Source: UBA8231 sp036011085 (GTDB taxonomy: Bacteria; Latescibacterota; UBA2968; UBA8231). Taken from it: 64,000 nt of DNA. Shown piece by piece: positions 1-8,357 of the stretch. Location of the stretch: NCBI GenBank assembly GCA_036011085.1, contig DASCMS010000052.1, positions 1-64,000 on the forward strand, written 5' to 3'. A program made the translations under genes and the position numbers. Positions within the stretch are counted from its first letter, which is position 1. The number at the start of each line of letters is the position of its first letter. The notes under the pieces are model-generated. The model had not been told where the DNA came from. It made no database searches and saw nothing but the letters and a program-made list of their open reading frames with translations.

Positions 1-597
1 TATATCACGCGCCTGGCCGGCTTCATGAACTTCGTCATCAATCCGGTGCTCATGTTGATGCCCCTGCTGGTGACCCAGCACTTCGAGGGCAATGCGCTGC
101 ACCTCGGCTGGCTGCAGGCGGCTACGGGCGTGGGTCTGATTCTCGGTGGCCTCGTGCTGTCGACCTGGGGAGGATTCCGTCGCAAGGTTGTCACCATGTA
201 CGTGGGCGGCGGGCTGCAAGGACTCGCCCTGTTCGTGCTGGGTACTACCCCGCCACATCTGTTCGCGATGGTCGTCGTGGCCATGGTGGCGAACGGCTTC
301 TTCAATGCTCTCTACAACGGCCCGATGTCGGCCGTCATCCAGGCCACCGTTTCACCCGGCATGCAGGGACGTGTGTTGACGCTCCTGACAAGTGTGTGCC
401 AGGGGGTCTACCCTCTCAGCCTCCTCATCGCCGGTCCGACGGCCGAGGCCGTCGGGTTGAGGGTATGGTATATCGGTGGCGGACTGGTCGTCACGGCGGT
501 CTGCTTCTCGGCCCTTCTGATTCCGTCCATCGCACACGTGGAAGAGCGACTGGCCATAGCCGTTGGTGAGGACTCGGATCAGGGTCGGCTGGCCTGA
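1..597 (+). CDS. MFS transporter, C-terminal part (5' end outside window)
   Basis: The reading frame is open from the first base and stops at TGA 595-597, so only the last 198 or so residues are present. The protein is very hydrophobic, with about five or six membrane segments. A short basic cytoplasmic loop (GGFRRK) follows a glycine-rich helix, as in the C-terminal half of major facilitator exporters. The tail is hydrophilic (HVEERLAIAVGEDSDQ). It resembles the MFS_3/enterobactin-exporter type of drug or metabolite efflux protein; that is a family-level judgement and the substrate is unknown. About 180 bp without a recognisable gene separates it from the PLP enzyme downstream. Confidence 0.8.
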   Translation, partial: YITRLAGFMNFVINPVLMLMPLLVTQHFEGNALHLGWLQAATGVGLILGGLVLSTWGGFRRKVVTMYVGGGLQGLALFVLGTTPPHLFAMVVVAMVANGFFNALYNGPMSAVIQATVSPGMQGRVLTLLTSVCQGVYPLSLLIAGPTAEAVGLRVWYIGGGLVVTAVCFSALLIPSIAHVEERLAIAVGEDSDQGRLA

Positions 598-780
598 CAG
601 GCGCGACCGTCTATCGGATCCGCTGCGCGGGCATTCCTGTGGCGCACGATTCGCCAGGCCAGGTTTCTGCGCCCCGAGTTTCTCCTGGGGATCTGGACAA
701 GGTGGCGGACCTACAGGCATCTTAGGTCGGCAAGTCCAAGGCAGGATCTCCCCGAAGACAGTCCCAGAGGAAGGACAGGC

Positions 781-2001
781 GTGACACCCGTCGACAGCAA
801 CATCAAGCGTCCACAACCTCCACCGCTGAATCAAGTACTGCCGGCAGAGCCGCTACTGCTCATGACCGCGGGCCCGGTGCCCGTACCGGCCGAGGTCGCT
901 CACGCCGGCAGCCTCGTTATCAACCACGTGGGTGAGACCATGTCTATGGTGGTGCGCCACATCCGTGAGATGTCGCGCTACGTGTTCCAGACGACGGACG
1001 TCAGGATCTATGGCGTCTCCGGCCCGGCGTCGGCGGCCATGGAGATGGCTATCGGCAACCTGCTGTGGCCGGGGCGTAAGGTCCTCGTGCTTTGCAACGG
1101 CTTGTTCAGCGGGCGCTTCGCCGAGATGGCCGAAGGCGTGGGCTCCGACGTCACGATCCTGGAAGATCCCGAGGGGCGCCCAGTGTCAGCGCCCCAGGTG
1201 GCCGAAGCGCTGCAACAGGGCAGCTATGACGTGGTGACCATGGTTCAGGGTGAGACCTCGAGTGGCGTCCTGACCCGGGATCTCGAGGAGATCGTCGCTC
1301 TGACCCGTGACCATGGCGCCCTGAGTGTGGTCGACGCTGTCTGTACGCTGAGCACGATGCCGTTGAAGAAGGACGAGTGGGGGATCGACGTCGTCGTCAC
1401 CGGCAGTCAGAAAGGGTTATCCTCGTTGCCGGGCGTGTCGCTGATCGCGTTTTCAGATGCTGCCTGGGAGGTAGCGGCTCAGCGTACTGCACCAAAGCCG
1501 CACTGGTGTCTCGACGTACTGCGCGCCGAGAAATTCTGGGGCGATCACAAGTACCACTACACGGCGCCGGTACCGGCCCTTCTCGCCCTGCACGAGGCTC
1601 TGCGCCTGATCATCGAAGAGACCCTGGAGCGCCGCTTCAAACGCCATCTGCACAGCTCCCTGTCGTTGCAGAAGGGGGTTGAGGCCATGGGGCTGAAGCT
1701 CTATGCCCCGCCGGAGTTCCGGCTGAACTCGGTCCTCGGCATCGAGGTGCCGGAGGGGATCGATGACGGGCGGGCGAGGAAATACATGACGGACCGATTC
1801 AAGGTGCTCATCGCCGACGCCTTCGGCATCAACGCCGTCCGCATCGGGCAGATGGGGGAACAGTGCCGCGCTCCCAATCTGTTCCGCACCCTCCATGCCC
1901 TGGGCGTCTCCTTCGCGCGACAGGGCATCGATCTCGATCCGAGCGCCGGCATGGCGGCCCTCGAAAAACACCTGGCCGACCACGCGGAGGACGTACTGTG
2001 A
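781..2001 (+). CDS. Class-V aminotransferase (alanine-glyoxylate aminotransferase-like)
   Basis: A 406-residue PLP-dependent fold-type I enzyme of the serine-pyruvate/alanine-glyoxylate aminotransferase family. The N-terminal LLLMTAGPVPVPAEV segment is the usual opening of this family. VSGPASAAMEMA forms the phosphate-binding region, and VVTGSQKGL carries the Schiff-base lysine (about K211). Start is GTG 781, preceded by a strong purine-rich ribosome site (AGAGGAAGGA, 766-775). Its stop overlaps the GTG of the next PLP enzyme by four bases (GTGA), so the two are translationally coupled. The donor and acceptor cannot be told from sequence; glyoxylate or pyruvate is likely as acceptor. Confidence 0.85.
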   Translation: MTPVDSNIKRPQPPPLNQVLPAEPLLLMTAGPVPVPAEVAHAGSLVINHVGETMSMVVRHIREMSRYVFQTTDVRIYGVSGPASAAMEMAIGNLLWPGRKVLVLCNGLFSGRFAEMAEGVGSDVTILEDPEGRPVSAPQVAEALQQGSYDVVTMVQGETSSGVLTRDLEEIVALTRDHGALSVVDAVCTLSTMPLKKDEWGIDVVVTGSQKGLSSLPGVSLIAFSDAAWEVAAQRTAPKPHWCLDVLRAEKFWGDHKYHYTAPVPALLALHEALRLIIEETLERRFKRHLHSSLSLQKGVEAMGLKLYAPPEFRLNSVLGIEVPEGIDDGRARKYMTDRFKVLIADAFGINAVRIGQMGEQCRAPNLFRTLHALGVSFARQGIDLDPSAGMAALEKHLADHAEDVL

Positions 2002-3101
2002 GTCAACTGGAGTTCCCTACGTACGAGAAGATCGGGCTGCGGCCGCTGATTAACTGCAAGGGTACGTACACCATCATCAGCGGCTCTGTCCTGTTGCCCG
2101 AAGTGCGGGCCGCGTTGGTGGAAGCCTCGAAGCGTTACATCCATCTCGATGAGCTCTCCGAAGCGGTGGGGGCGCGCCTCGCCGAGCTGATGCAGTGCGA
2201 GTGGGGGTTGGTGACGAATGGCTGTGCCGCGGCGCTGTGCCAGATCACCGCCGCCTGCGTTGCCGGCACGGACCCCGAGAAGATGATCCGACTACCCGAT
2301 ACGGCAGGCATGAAGAACGAGGTCATCGTGCAGCGCCGGCACCGGCATACCTACGACCATGCGGTACGTATGGTGGGGGTGCGTCTCGTCGAGGTCGATA
2401 CGCTGGCCGAACTGGAGGCGGCCGTCAATGAGAACACCGCCATGCTGCTGCTATTCGGTGATGCCGCCGACCGGGGTGAGATATCGATCGCTCAGATGGC
2501 GGCGGTGGGCAAAGCGAATGGCATTCGCTCCTTCGTCGACGCCGCCGCAGAACGTCCGGACGTGCCCAATCGATATCTGGCCGATGGTGTCAGCGCCGTA
2601 GGCTACAGTGGTGGCAAGTGCCTGCGAGGGCCACAGTCGTCGGGCCTTGTTCTCGGCGAGAAAACGCTGCTGCAGGCCGCCTTCCTCAATGGCGCTCCAC
2701 ACCACGCGCTGGCCCGTCCCATGAAAGCCAGCAAGGAGGAGGTGATGGGCCTGCTCGCCGCCGTCGAGATGTGGGTTCGTCGTGATCACGACGCCGAGTG
2801 GAAGGAGTGGGAGCGACGATTGGAGTTTGTCAGCGACGCGGTGAAGGACCTCGAATCGGTCACCCTGGAGGTGAGTCAGCCGGGGCGTTCGAACATGGCG
2901 CCCGTGCTCCGCATCCACTGGGATGCCGCGGCTCTGGGAGTCGACGGGGCCGGTGTAGCTGGCGAGCTGTCACAGGGCGAGCCCCGCATTGAGGTGTTCC
3001 ACGGTGACAGCAGTATCTCCGTCAATCCCTACATGATGGAAGAAGGCGAGGAGCAGATCGTCGCTCCGCGGCTACGACAGATCCTCGCCGGTCACTCGTA
3101 G
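1998..3101 (+). CDS. SelA-like PLP-dependent enzyme
   Basis: A 367-residue fold-type I PLP enzyme resembling L-seryl-tRNA(Sec) selenium transferase and the related D-glucosaminate-6-phosphate ammonia-lyase group. The opening GLRPLINCKGTYTIISGS matches the 'RPVINATGT' start of that family, and SGGKCLRGPQ holds the PLP lysine (about K207). It lacks the extra N-terminal domain of true SelA (about 460 residues), so a role in beta-elimination or amino-acid metabolism is more likely than selenocysteine synthesis. GTG 1998 is chosen because it overlaps the preceding stop; longer in-frame extensions would lie inside the aminotransferase gene. A 100-residue protein follows after 18 bp. Confidence 0.75.
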   Translation: MSQLEFPTYEKIGLRPLINCKGTYTIISGSVLLPEVRAALVEASKRYIHLDELSEAVGARLAELMQCEWGLVTNGCAAALCQITAACVAGTDPEKMIRLPDTAGMKNEVIVQRRHRHTYDHAVRMVGVRLVEVDTLAELEAAVNENTAMLLLFGDAADRGEISIAQMAAVGKANGIRSFVDAAAERPDVPNRYLADGVSAVGYSGGKCLRGPQSSGLVLGEKTLLQAAFLNGAPHHALARPMKASKEEVMGLLAAVEMWVRRDHDAEWKEWERRLEFVSDAVKDLESVTLEVSQPGRSNMAPVLRIHWDAAALGVDGAGVAGELSQGEPRIEVFHGDSSISVNPYMMEEGEEQIVAPRLRQILAGHS

Positions 3102-3119
3102 GGAAGGGAACAGGTAGAG

Positions 3120-3422
3120 ATGGATCTGAGCGGAGAATGGCAGCTGGAGTTGAAGTTTCTGCTGGGCGAGGCATCATACCAACTCAGCCTGGACCAGGCC
3201 GACGGTGGCGTCAGCGGGCGCTACCGGAGCCAGTACGGCGAGCAGGATATTTCGGGCAGCGTGGGTGCTGACGGCGCGGTTCAACTGCGCACCGGCGTCC
3301 ACTACCAGGCCTGCGGCGCCGGGTACACCTTTACCGGCAGGATCGACGGCGACCGCATGACGGGCGAGGTCGATCTGGGTGAATACTGGAAGGCCAGCTG
3401 GAGCGCGACCCGGCAGCCCTGA
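3120..3422 (+). CDS. Small beta-rich protein of unknown function
   Basis: A 100-residue protein following the SelA-like gene by 18 bp, with a purine-rich ribosome site just upstream, so probably the third gene of that operon. The sequence opens with DLSGEWQLELKF and alternates short hydrophobic strands with Gly/Asp turns (GRYRSQYGEQDISG, YTFTGRIDGDRMTGEV). This is the pattern of a small meander or lipocalin-like beta barrel. There is no signal peptide and no cofactor motif. I do not recognise a named family. The 3' end faces the convergent PurH-domain gene 19 bp away. Confidence 0.6.
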   Translation: MDLSGEWQLELKFLLGEASYQLSLDQADGGVSGRYRSQYGEQDISGSVGADGAVQLRTGVHYQACGAGYTFTGRIDGDRMTGEVDLGEYWKASWSATRQP

Positions 3423-3441
3423 AAGCGGTCCCTGCTTCAGT

Positions 3442-4059
3442 TCAGGACGGCAGGCCGGATTGCGCTGCCAGGTAGGCTGTGATGGCGGCGTCATACCGCG
3501 AGGTCAGTCGATACACCTCGATGGCGAGTCGCATGCCGTACGCCGGATCGATGTGGCCGCCATCGGCGCGCAGTCGCTCGATGGTCTCCGGGTACTGCGC
3601 CGGGGAGCTGACGACGTAGATGGAGCGGTTGTTCTTGGCCGAAGAGCGCAGCATGGCGGGCCCGCCGATGTCGATGTTCTCGATCGCCTCGGCAAGACTG
3701 CAACCCGGTTTCGAGATGGCCGCCTCGAAGGGGTAGAGGTTGACGCAGACCAGCTCGAAGGGGGCGATGGCATGTTGCTCCAGGGTAGCCATGTGTTCGG
3801 CGTTGTCCCGGACTCCGAGCAGACCACCGTGGATCTTCGGATGCAGGGTCTTGACGCGACCGTCCATGATCTCCGGAAACCCCGTGACGTCGGCCACTTC
3901 GGTAACCTTCAACCCCGCCTCGCGCAGCGCCCGGCTCGTGCCGCCCGTGCTGACCAGCTCCACTCCCAGCTCCTGCAGCGCCCCGGCAAACTCCAGCAAG
4001 CCGCCGCGATCGAAGGTGCTGATGAGCGCCCGTTTCAGCTTCACAGATCCTTCAGCCAT
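3442..4059 (-). CDS. purH: IMP cyclohydrolase domain of PurH, stand-alone
   Basis: A 205-residue protein covering only the N-terminal IMP cyclohydrolase (MGS-like) domain of PurH, which closes FAICAR to IMP in the last step of purine synthesis. Visible motifs: ALISTFDRGG near the start, ELVSTGGT for phosphate binding, GRVKTLHPKIHGG, NLYPFEA, IDIGGPAMLRSSAKN. The AICAR transformylase domain (about 300 further residues in ordinary bifunctional PurH) is absent. The frame ends cleanly and no matching remnant follows. The usual KNH motif reads KNN. The transformylase step must be supplied by a gene elsewhere. Divergent from the CCA gene, with 53 bp between starts. Confidence 0.85.
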   Translation of the reverse strand: MAEGSVKLKRALISTFDRGGLLEFAGALQELGVELVSTGGTSRALREAGLKVTEVADVTGFPEIMDGRVKTLHPKIHGGLLGVRDNAEHMATLEQHAIAPFELVCVNLYPFEAAISKPGCSLAEAIENIDIGGPAMLRSSAKNNRSIYVVSSPAQYPETIERLRADGGHIDPAYGMRLAIEVYRLTSRYDAAITAYLAAQSGLPS

Positions 4060-4112
4060 CTCTTCCTCCTCCTACCGAGAGCGTACCCCATGTCGGTGAT
4101 GGCGGCAACCAC

Positions 4113-5492
4113 ATGACCGGCGCCCTGGCAGAGCTCAAGGTCGAGGACATCGACGCCGGGGCCTTGACGGTCCTGAGGCGTCTGCGCGAGGCAGGGCATC
4201 AGGCCGTTCTGGCTGGAGGCTGCGTGCGTGATCTGCTGCTGGGACGCGATCCGGAAGATTGGGATATCGCCACCGACGCCAGACCGGAACAGGTGGCCGT
4301 CCTGTTCGAACGAACCGTCTCCGTGGGTGAGCGCTTCGGCATTCTTCGTGTGCTGCTGGCGGGAAACTCCTACGAGGTGGCTCGCTTTCGACAGGAGGGG
4401 CCCTATTCCGACGGGCGTCACCCCGACCACGTGCTGCCCGCCACGAGGCGCCAGGATGCAGAGCGCCGCGATTTCACCATCAACGGCATGTTCTATGATC
4501 CCGAGGGGGATGGGCTCATCGACACCGTCGACGGACGCCGCGACCTGGCGGGGGGTGTGATCCGGGCCATCGGCGATCCTGCCGCACGGTTCGCTGAGGA
4601 TGGCCTGCGCACACTGCGGGCGGTGCGCTTTGCCACGCGCCTGGATTTCCACATCGAGACCACCACGTGGAGCGCGCTGGTGGCCAAGGCACCGATCATC
4701 GAGCAGATCAGCGGCGAACGCGTACGTGATGAACTGACGCTGATCCTGACCGAGGGCGGCGCCGTGCGTGGTCTCGATCTGCTCTACGACTCGGGTCTTC
4801 TGCGGCTCCTGTTGCCCGAGGTGGCGGCCATGAAGGGTGTGGATCAGCCCGCCGAGTTCCACCCCGAGGGAGATGTGTGGGAGCACGTGAAACTGATGCT
4901 CGGACTCGTCGACGCTCTGGACGAACCGGCGCCGACGCTGGCCTGGGGTGTGTTGCTGCATGACATCGGCAAACCCGCCACGTTTCAGCCTCCCGGGCCG
5001 GAGTCTTCCCGCATCCGCTTTGACGGCCACGACGCCAGGGGGGCAGAGATGGTGGAGGAGATCGCCCGTCGGTTGCGCTTTGCCAACAGGGATCGTGACC
5101 GCGTCCGTGACCTCACCGCACACCACATGCGCTTTCGCAACGTGAAACAGATGCGGCCGAGCAAGCTCAAGCGGTTTCTGCGGGAGGGGTTCTTCCCGGA
5201 GTTGCTGGAACTGCACCGTATCGATTGTCAGTCAAGCCACGGACTGCTGGATCTGTATGAGTTCTGTCACCAGTCACTGACCGAGGCTGACGAAGGGGAG
5301 GCGGAGATCCTGCGACCGCCGCTGCTGCTCACAGGACGGGACCTGATCGCGGCCGGATATCATCCGGGTCGGCAATTCGGCGAGATTCTGCGATGGCTCG
5401 AGGACGAACAACTCGAGGGACGGCTGAAGACGCGAGACGCGGCACTGGCGGCCGTGCGTGCGCGGTGGGAGCGCCCGTTACCCCAGGCCTGA
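4113..5492 (+). CDS. CCA-adding enzyme / poly(A) polymerase family nucleotidyltransferase with HD domain
   Basis: A 459-residue class II tRNA nucleotidyltransferase family protein. The N-terminal head carries LAGGCVRDLLLG and EDWDIATDA, the metal-binding DxD of the polymerase beta superfamily. RRDFTINGM and EDGLRTLRAVRFATRL follow, as in CCA-adding enzymes. A C-terminal HD phosphohydrolase domain is present (LLHDIGKPATF, then AHHMRFRN), as in Cca proteins that also repair tRNA 3' ends. ATG 4113 gives the expected short N-terminus. Family members add CCA, add only A or C, or polyadenylate RNA, and sequence reading alone does not decide between them. The 3' end overlaps the convergent methyltransferase gene by 15 bp. 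Confidence 0.88.
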   Translation: MTGALAELKVEDIDAGALTVLRRLREAGHQAVLAGGCVRDLLLGRDPEDWDIATDARPEQVAVLFERTVSVGERFGILRVLLAGNSYEVARFRQEGPYSDGRHPDHVLPATRRQDAERRDFTINGMFYDPEGDGLIDTVDGRRDLAGGVIRAIGDPAARFAEDGLRTLRAVRFATRLDFHIETTTWSALVAKAPIIEQISGERVRDELTLILTEGGAVRGLDLLYDSGLLRLLLPEVAAMKGVDQPAEFHPEGDVWEHVKLMLGLVDALDEPAPTLAWGVLLHDIGKPATFQPPGPESSRIRFDGHDARGAEMVEEIARRLRFANRDRDRVRDLTAHHMRFRNVKQMRPSKLKRFLREGFFPELLELHRIDCQSSHGLLDLYEFCHQSLTEADEGEAEILRPPLLLTGRDLIAAGYHPGRQFGEILRWLEDEQLEGRLKTRDAALAAVRARWERPLPQA

Positions 5493-7391
5493 GCGCAGCA
5501 CGTCGAGAATCGGCCCGTGTGAAGCGGGGGACATCAGGTAGAGCCCCGACCAACCGTCGGCGCGGATCTGGCGGATCTGCTCGACGGCGATCTGCTGGCC
5601 GATCCGAACCTGGTCACCAACGTCATCGGTGGAGCCGAGTCGCTCGACGATCGTATCCGGCACGACGACTCCGGGAACGTCGCGCATGCGCAACGCGTGT
5701 TCGAGACCCCGCAGGATGAGTACACCCACGAGAATCGGCGCCCGGTCACGGAAGGGAGTCAGCACATCGAGGGGCTCCCAGCCGAAGGCAGGTTGCGTCA
5801 TCACGTAGTCGGCGCCGGCCTCGAGTTTGCGTTCCAGTTTCGCCAATTCCCGTGGTGTATCGATGGCCTCCGGCTCGAAACCCGTGCCGATAGTGAAACG
5901 CGTACGCGGGTCGCGGTGTTTGCCCAGTGGTTGCCCGCCGAAGTCGACGCCGGAGTTCAGGTGCGAGTGGGCGAGGCGGATCATGTCCACCGAATCGAGG
6001 TCGAAGACGCCCGTGGAGGGCGGGTACGTGGGCGCCATCTTCGGCGGATCCCCGGTGACGAAGATGGCGTTGTGTATGCGATTCGCCCAGTAGCCGATCA
6101 ACCGTGCCTGCACACCCATGACGTTGAGATCACGTGCCGTAAAGTGGGGGATCAGTTCAAGGGCATCACCGGTCTGCGCCGTCCAATCGAGGCTCCCCCG
6201 CACGAGTTGGATGAAATCACCCGGTGGCATCAGCGGTATGCCGCGGGAGCCATCGGTGATGTCGAGGGCGTCGGTCAGTCCGGAGGCTGACAGTTCGCGG
6301 ACGAAGGCGACCTTCGCCTGCTGCAGCTTCGGGGCTGTTCCCCGCGATGGTAGCATCTCGACGCTGACGGCGAAATCACCATCCAGAATCTTGCGTGAAA
6401 AGGACCCGTTGTCGCGCTTCGTCTCGGCGTCGGCCGGGAGCCGTTCTTTCGGCAACTCAATGGTGACCGACACGGCTGTGCCACCCGCGGCGCGACTGTG
6501 GAGGTAGTTGTTCATCTCCCACACATGAGCGGGGTGTATTTCGCAGCAACCACCGATCAGTCGTGTGCCACGAGCAGACATGGTCCGCGCCAGCTGCCCC
6601 ATGAACTCGGGGTTCACCCGTGTCATGGAGCGGTTGCCGATGTGCTGAAAGCCACCGACGTTGGGCATGGCTGACAACAGTATGTTACCATCGGCCACGG
6701 CATCTGTGAGCGCAGCGGCCTCGACGAAGGCCTCGGCATCCCAGGGCGGACAGCAGTTGATGCCGACTGCATGCGCGCCTCCTTCGACGCCCAGAGAGAC
6801 GAGTTTCTCCGGAGTGACGTTCCAACGGCCGCTGTCGTTGTCGAGGGCCATATGGACGATGACGGGTATACCGGCATCGAGGCGGGCGATCCCGGCCAGG
6901 AGCTCGCGTAGCAGGTCGAGGTCGCGGAAGGTTTCCAGCAGCAGTGCGTCTACACCCCCGTCGACAAGAGCGCCCAGTTGCGCGGCATATGTCTCCTCAG
7001 GGGAAGTCCCGGACTCGTCACTGTTCAGAGTGGGGCCTACCGACCCGAGCACGAAGAAGTCCTCGCCGGCGTTCTCCTGCCGGGCGAAGTCGTCGATCGA
7101 TTCACGGGCCAGCACGACGGCGGCGGTGCTGAGCTCAGCGGCGCGGTCCTCCAGGCCGAATGCGGCCAGACAGGAGCGGTTGGCCCCGAAGGTATTCGTC
7201 GTCAGGCAGCGACTGCCGGCGTTGAGGTAGGCGCGGTGGGTTTCGCGGATGACCTCCGGTCGATCGACGCTGAAGGCCTCGTAGACGTGGTTGGATTCCG
7301 ACAGGCGGCCCGTAAGTTCGAAGATGTAGGAACCCATGGCGCCGTCGGCGAGTACGGTGCCGGCTCGTAGAGCGTCGAGGAAACGACTCAT
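5478..7391 (-). CDS. Bifunctional homocysteine S-methyltransferase / methylenetetrahydrofolate reductase
   Basis: A 637-residue fusion of the YitJ type. Residues 1 to about 300 form the homocysteine methyltransferase barrel. DGAMGSYI lies near the N-terminus and the zinc cysteines are in GINCC (C213, C214) and IGGCCE (C282, C283), matching the C and CC ligands of the BHMT/MetH family. The remainder, from about residue 330 (SVEMLPSRGT onward), is the MTHFR barrel, with ALDITDGSRG, FVTGDPPK and GADYVMTQPAF as flavin and folate contacts. Together they make methyl-THF and methylate homocysteine. The methyl donor of this fused type is uncertain. Start ATG 7391 faces fdhD across 83 bp. Confidence 0.9.
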   Translation of the reverse strand: MSRFLDALRAGTVLADGAMGSYIFELTGRLSESNHVYEAFSVDRPEVIRETHRAYLNAGSRCLTTNTFGANRSCLAAFGLEDRAAELSTAAVVLARESIDDFARQENAGEDFFVLGSVGPTLNSDESGTSPEETYAAQLGALVDGGVDALLLETFRDLDLLRELLAGIARLDAGIPVIVHMALDNDSGRWNVTPEKLVSLGVEGGAHAVGINCCPPWDAEAFVEAAALTDAVADGNILLSAMPNVGGFQHIGNRSMTRVNPEFMGQLARTMSARGTRLIGGCCEIHPAHVWEMNNYLHSRAAGGTAVSVTIELPKERLPADAETKRDNGSFSRKILDGDFAVSVEMLPSRGTAPKLQQAKVAFVRELSASGLTDALDITDGSRGIPLMPPGDFIQLVRGSLDWTAQTGDALELIPHFTARDLNVMGVQARLIGYWANRIHNAIFVTGDPPKMAPTYPPSTGVFDLDSVDMIRLAHSHLNSGVDFGGQPLGKHRDPRTRFTIGTGFEPEAIDTPRELAKLERKLEAGADYVMTQPAFGWEPLDVLTPFRDRAPILVGVLILRGLEHALRMRDVPGVVVPDTIVERLGSTDDVGDQVRIGQQIAVEQIRQIRADGWSGLYLMSPASHGPILDVLRSGLG

Positions 7392-7474
7392 ATGAACGCG
7401 GATAAAACGATGAGGGAGGTCTGGCTCATGCCGGTGCTCGAACTTACATTGGCTGCCCGCCGAAACGCAACCTC

Positions 7475-8344
7475 GTGAGCGAAGCGCGCCCCCAGGACGG
7501 CGCCAGCGTCAGCAGCCGGGGCATCGTCGCCGTGCGGCACGCCGGTCCCGGCCCTGTAATCCAGGAACGTGCGGACACCGTCACCGTCGAAGAGCCGCTG
7601 GAGATCCGTCTCGGTGATACCCCGGTGGCAGTGGTGATGAGGACACCCGGCGAGGACTTTGAGCTGGTGTCCGGCTTCCTGTTGACGGAGGGTATTCTCA
7701 CCGATCCCGCGGATCTGGGGGCTCTGACCTACTGTCCCTCCGCGACGCCGCCGAATGAGCACAACGTCGTCGACGTGCGTCTGGCAGCAGGCGCCGAAGT
7801 CGACGTCGATGATCTGCGACGGAATCTCTACGTCAGTTCCAGTTGTGGCGTGTGCGGCAAGACCAGCATCGACCAGGTGCGGGCGCAATCGCACCGACAA
7901 CCATCGACATTTGCCGTCGGGGAAGGCATTCTGCTGACGTTGCCCGACAGCTTGAGGAAAGCACAGAAGCAGTTCGAGCACACCGGTTCAGTGCACGCGG
8001 CAGGCCTGTTCGACGCCGAGGGCCGGCTGCTGGCTCTGCGCGAGGACGTGGGGAGGCACAATGCCGTGGACAAGCTCATCGGACGGTTCGTGCTCGACGG
8101 CCGCTGGCCGCCGGCGTCATCGGTGCTGATGCTCAGCGGTCGGACGAGTTTCGAGATCGTGCAGAAGGCCTTGCTGGCAGGCCTTGGCTTCATCGCCTCC
8201 GTTTCCGGGCCGTCAAGCCTGGCCGTGGATCTGGCTGACGAATCGGGATTGACGCTTGTCGGTTTCCTGCGAGACGGCGGCTATAACCTGTACACACACG
8301 GAGGGCGCCTGCGGCGACAGGATGCCCCTCTCACCCAACCATGA
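7475..8344 (+). CDS. fdhD: Formate dehydrogenase accessory sulfurtransferase FdhD
   Basis: A 289-residue FdhD protein, which moves sulfur from a cysteine desulfurase to the molybdenum cofactor of formate dehydrogenase. Diagnostic motifs: EEPLEIRL, MRTPGEDFELVSGFLLTEGI, the catalytic cysteine pair in SSSCGVCGKTS, HAAGLFD, and the GDP-binding ALREDVGRHNAVDKLIG. LSGRTSFEIVQKA and FLRDGGYNLYT complete it. The GTG start follows closely on the divergent methyltransferase. No formate dehydrogenase subunit or molybdopterin gene is present in the window, so its client lies elsewhere. The stop is 14 bp before the next gene, so co-transcription is possible. Confidence 0.93.
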   Translation: MSEARPQDGASVSSRGIVAVRHAGPGPVIQERADTVTVEEPLEIRLGDTPVAVVMRTPGEDFELVSGFLLTEGILTDPADLGALTYCPSATPPNEHNVVDVRLAAGAEVDVDDLRRNLYVSSSCGVCGKTSIDQVRAQSHRQPSTFAVGEGILLTLPDSLRKAQKQFEHTGSVHAAGLFDAEGRLLALREDVGRHNAVDKLIGRFVLDGRWPPASSVLMLSGRTSFEIVQKALLAGLGFIASVSGPSSLAVDLADESGLTLVGFLRDGGYNLYTHGGRLRRQDAPLTQP

Positions 8345-8357
8345 GGAGATGACACCG

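Noticed and set aside
1998..3101. True selenocysteine synthase SelA
   Set aside because: It is about 100 residues too short, lacks the N-terminal domain, and is coupled to an aminotransferase gene rather than to selB or selC.
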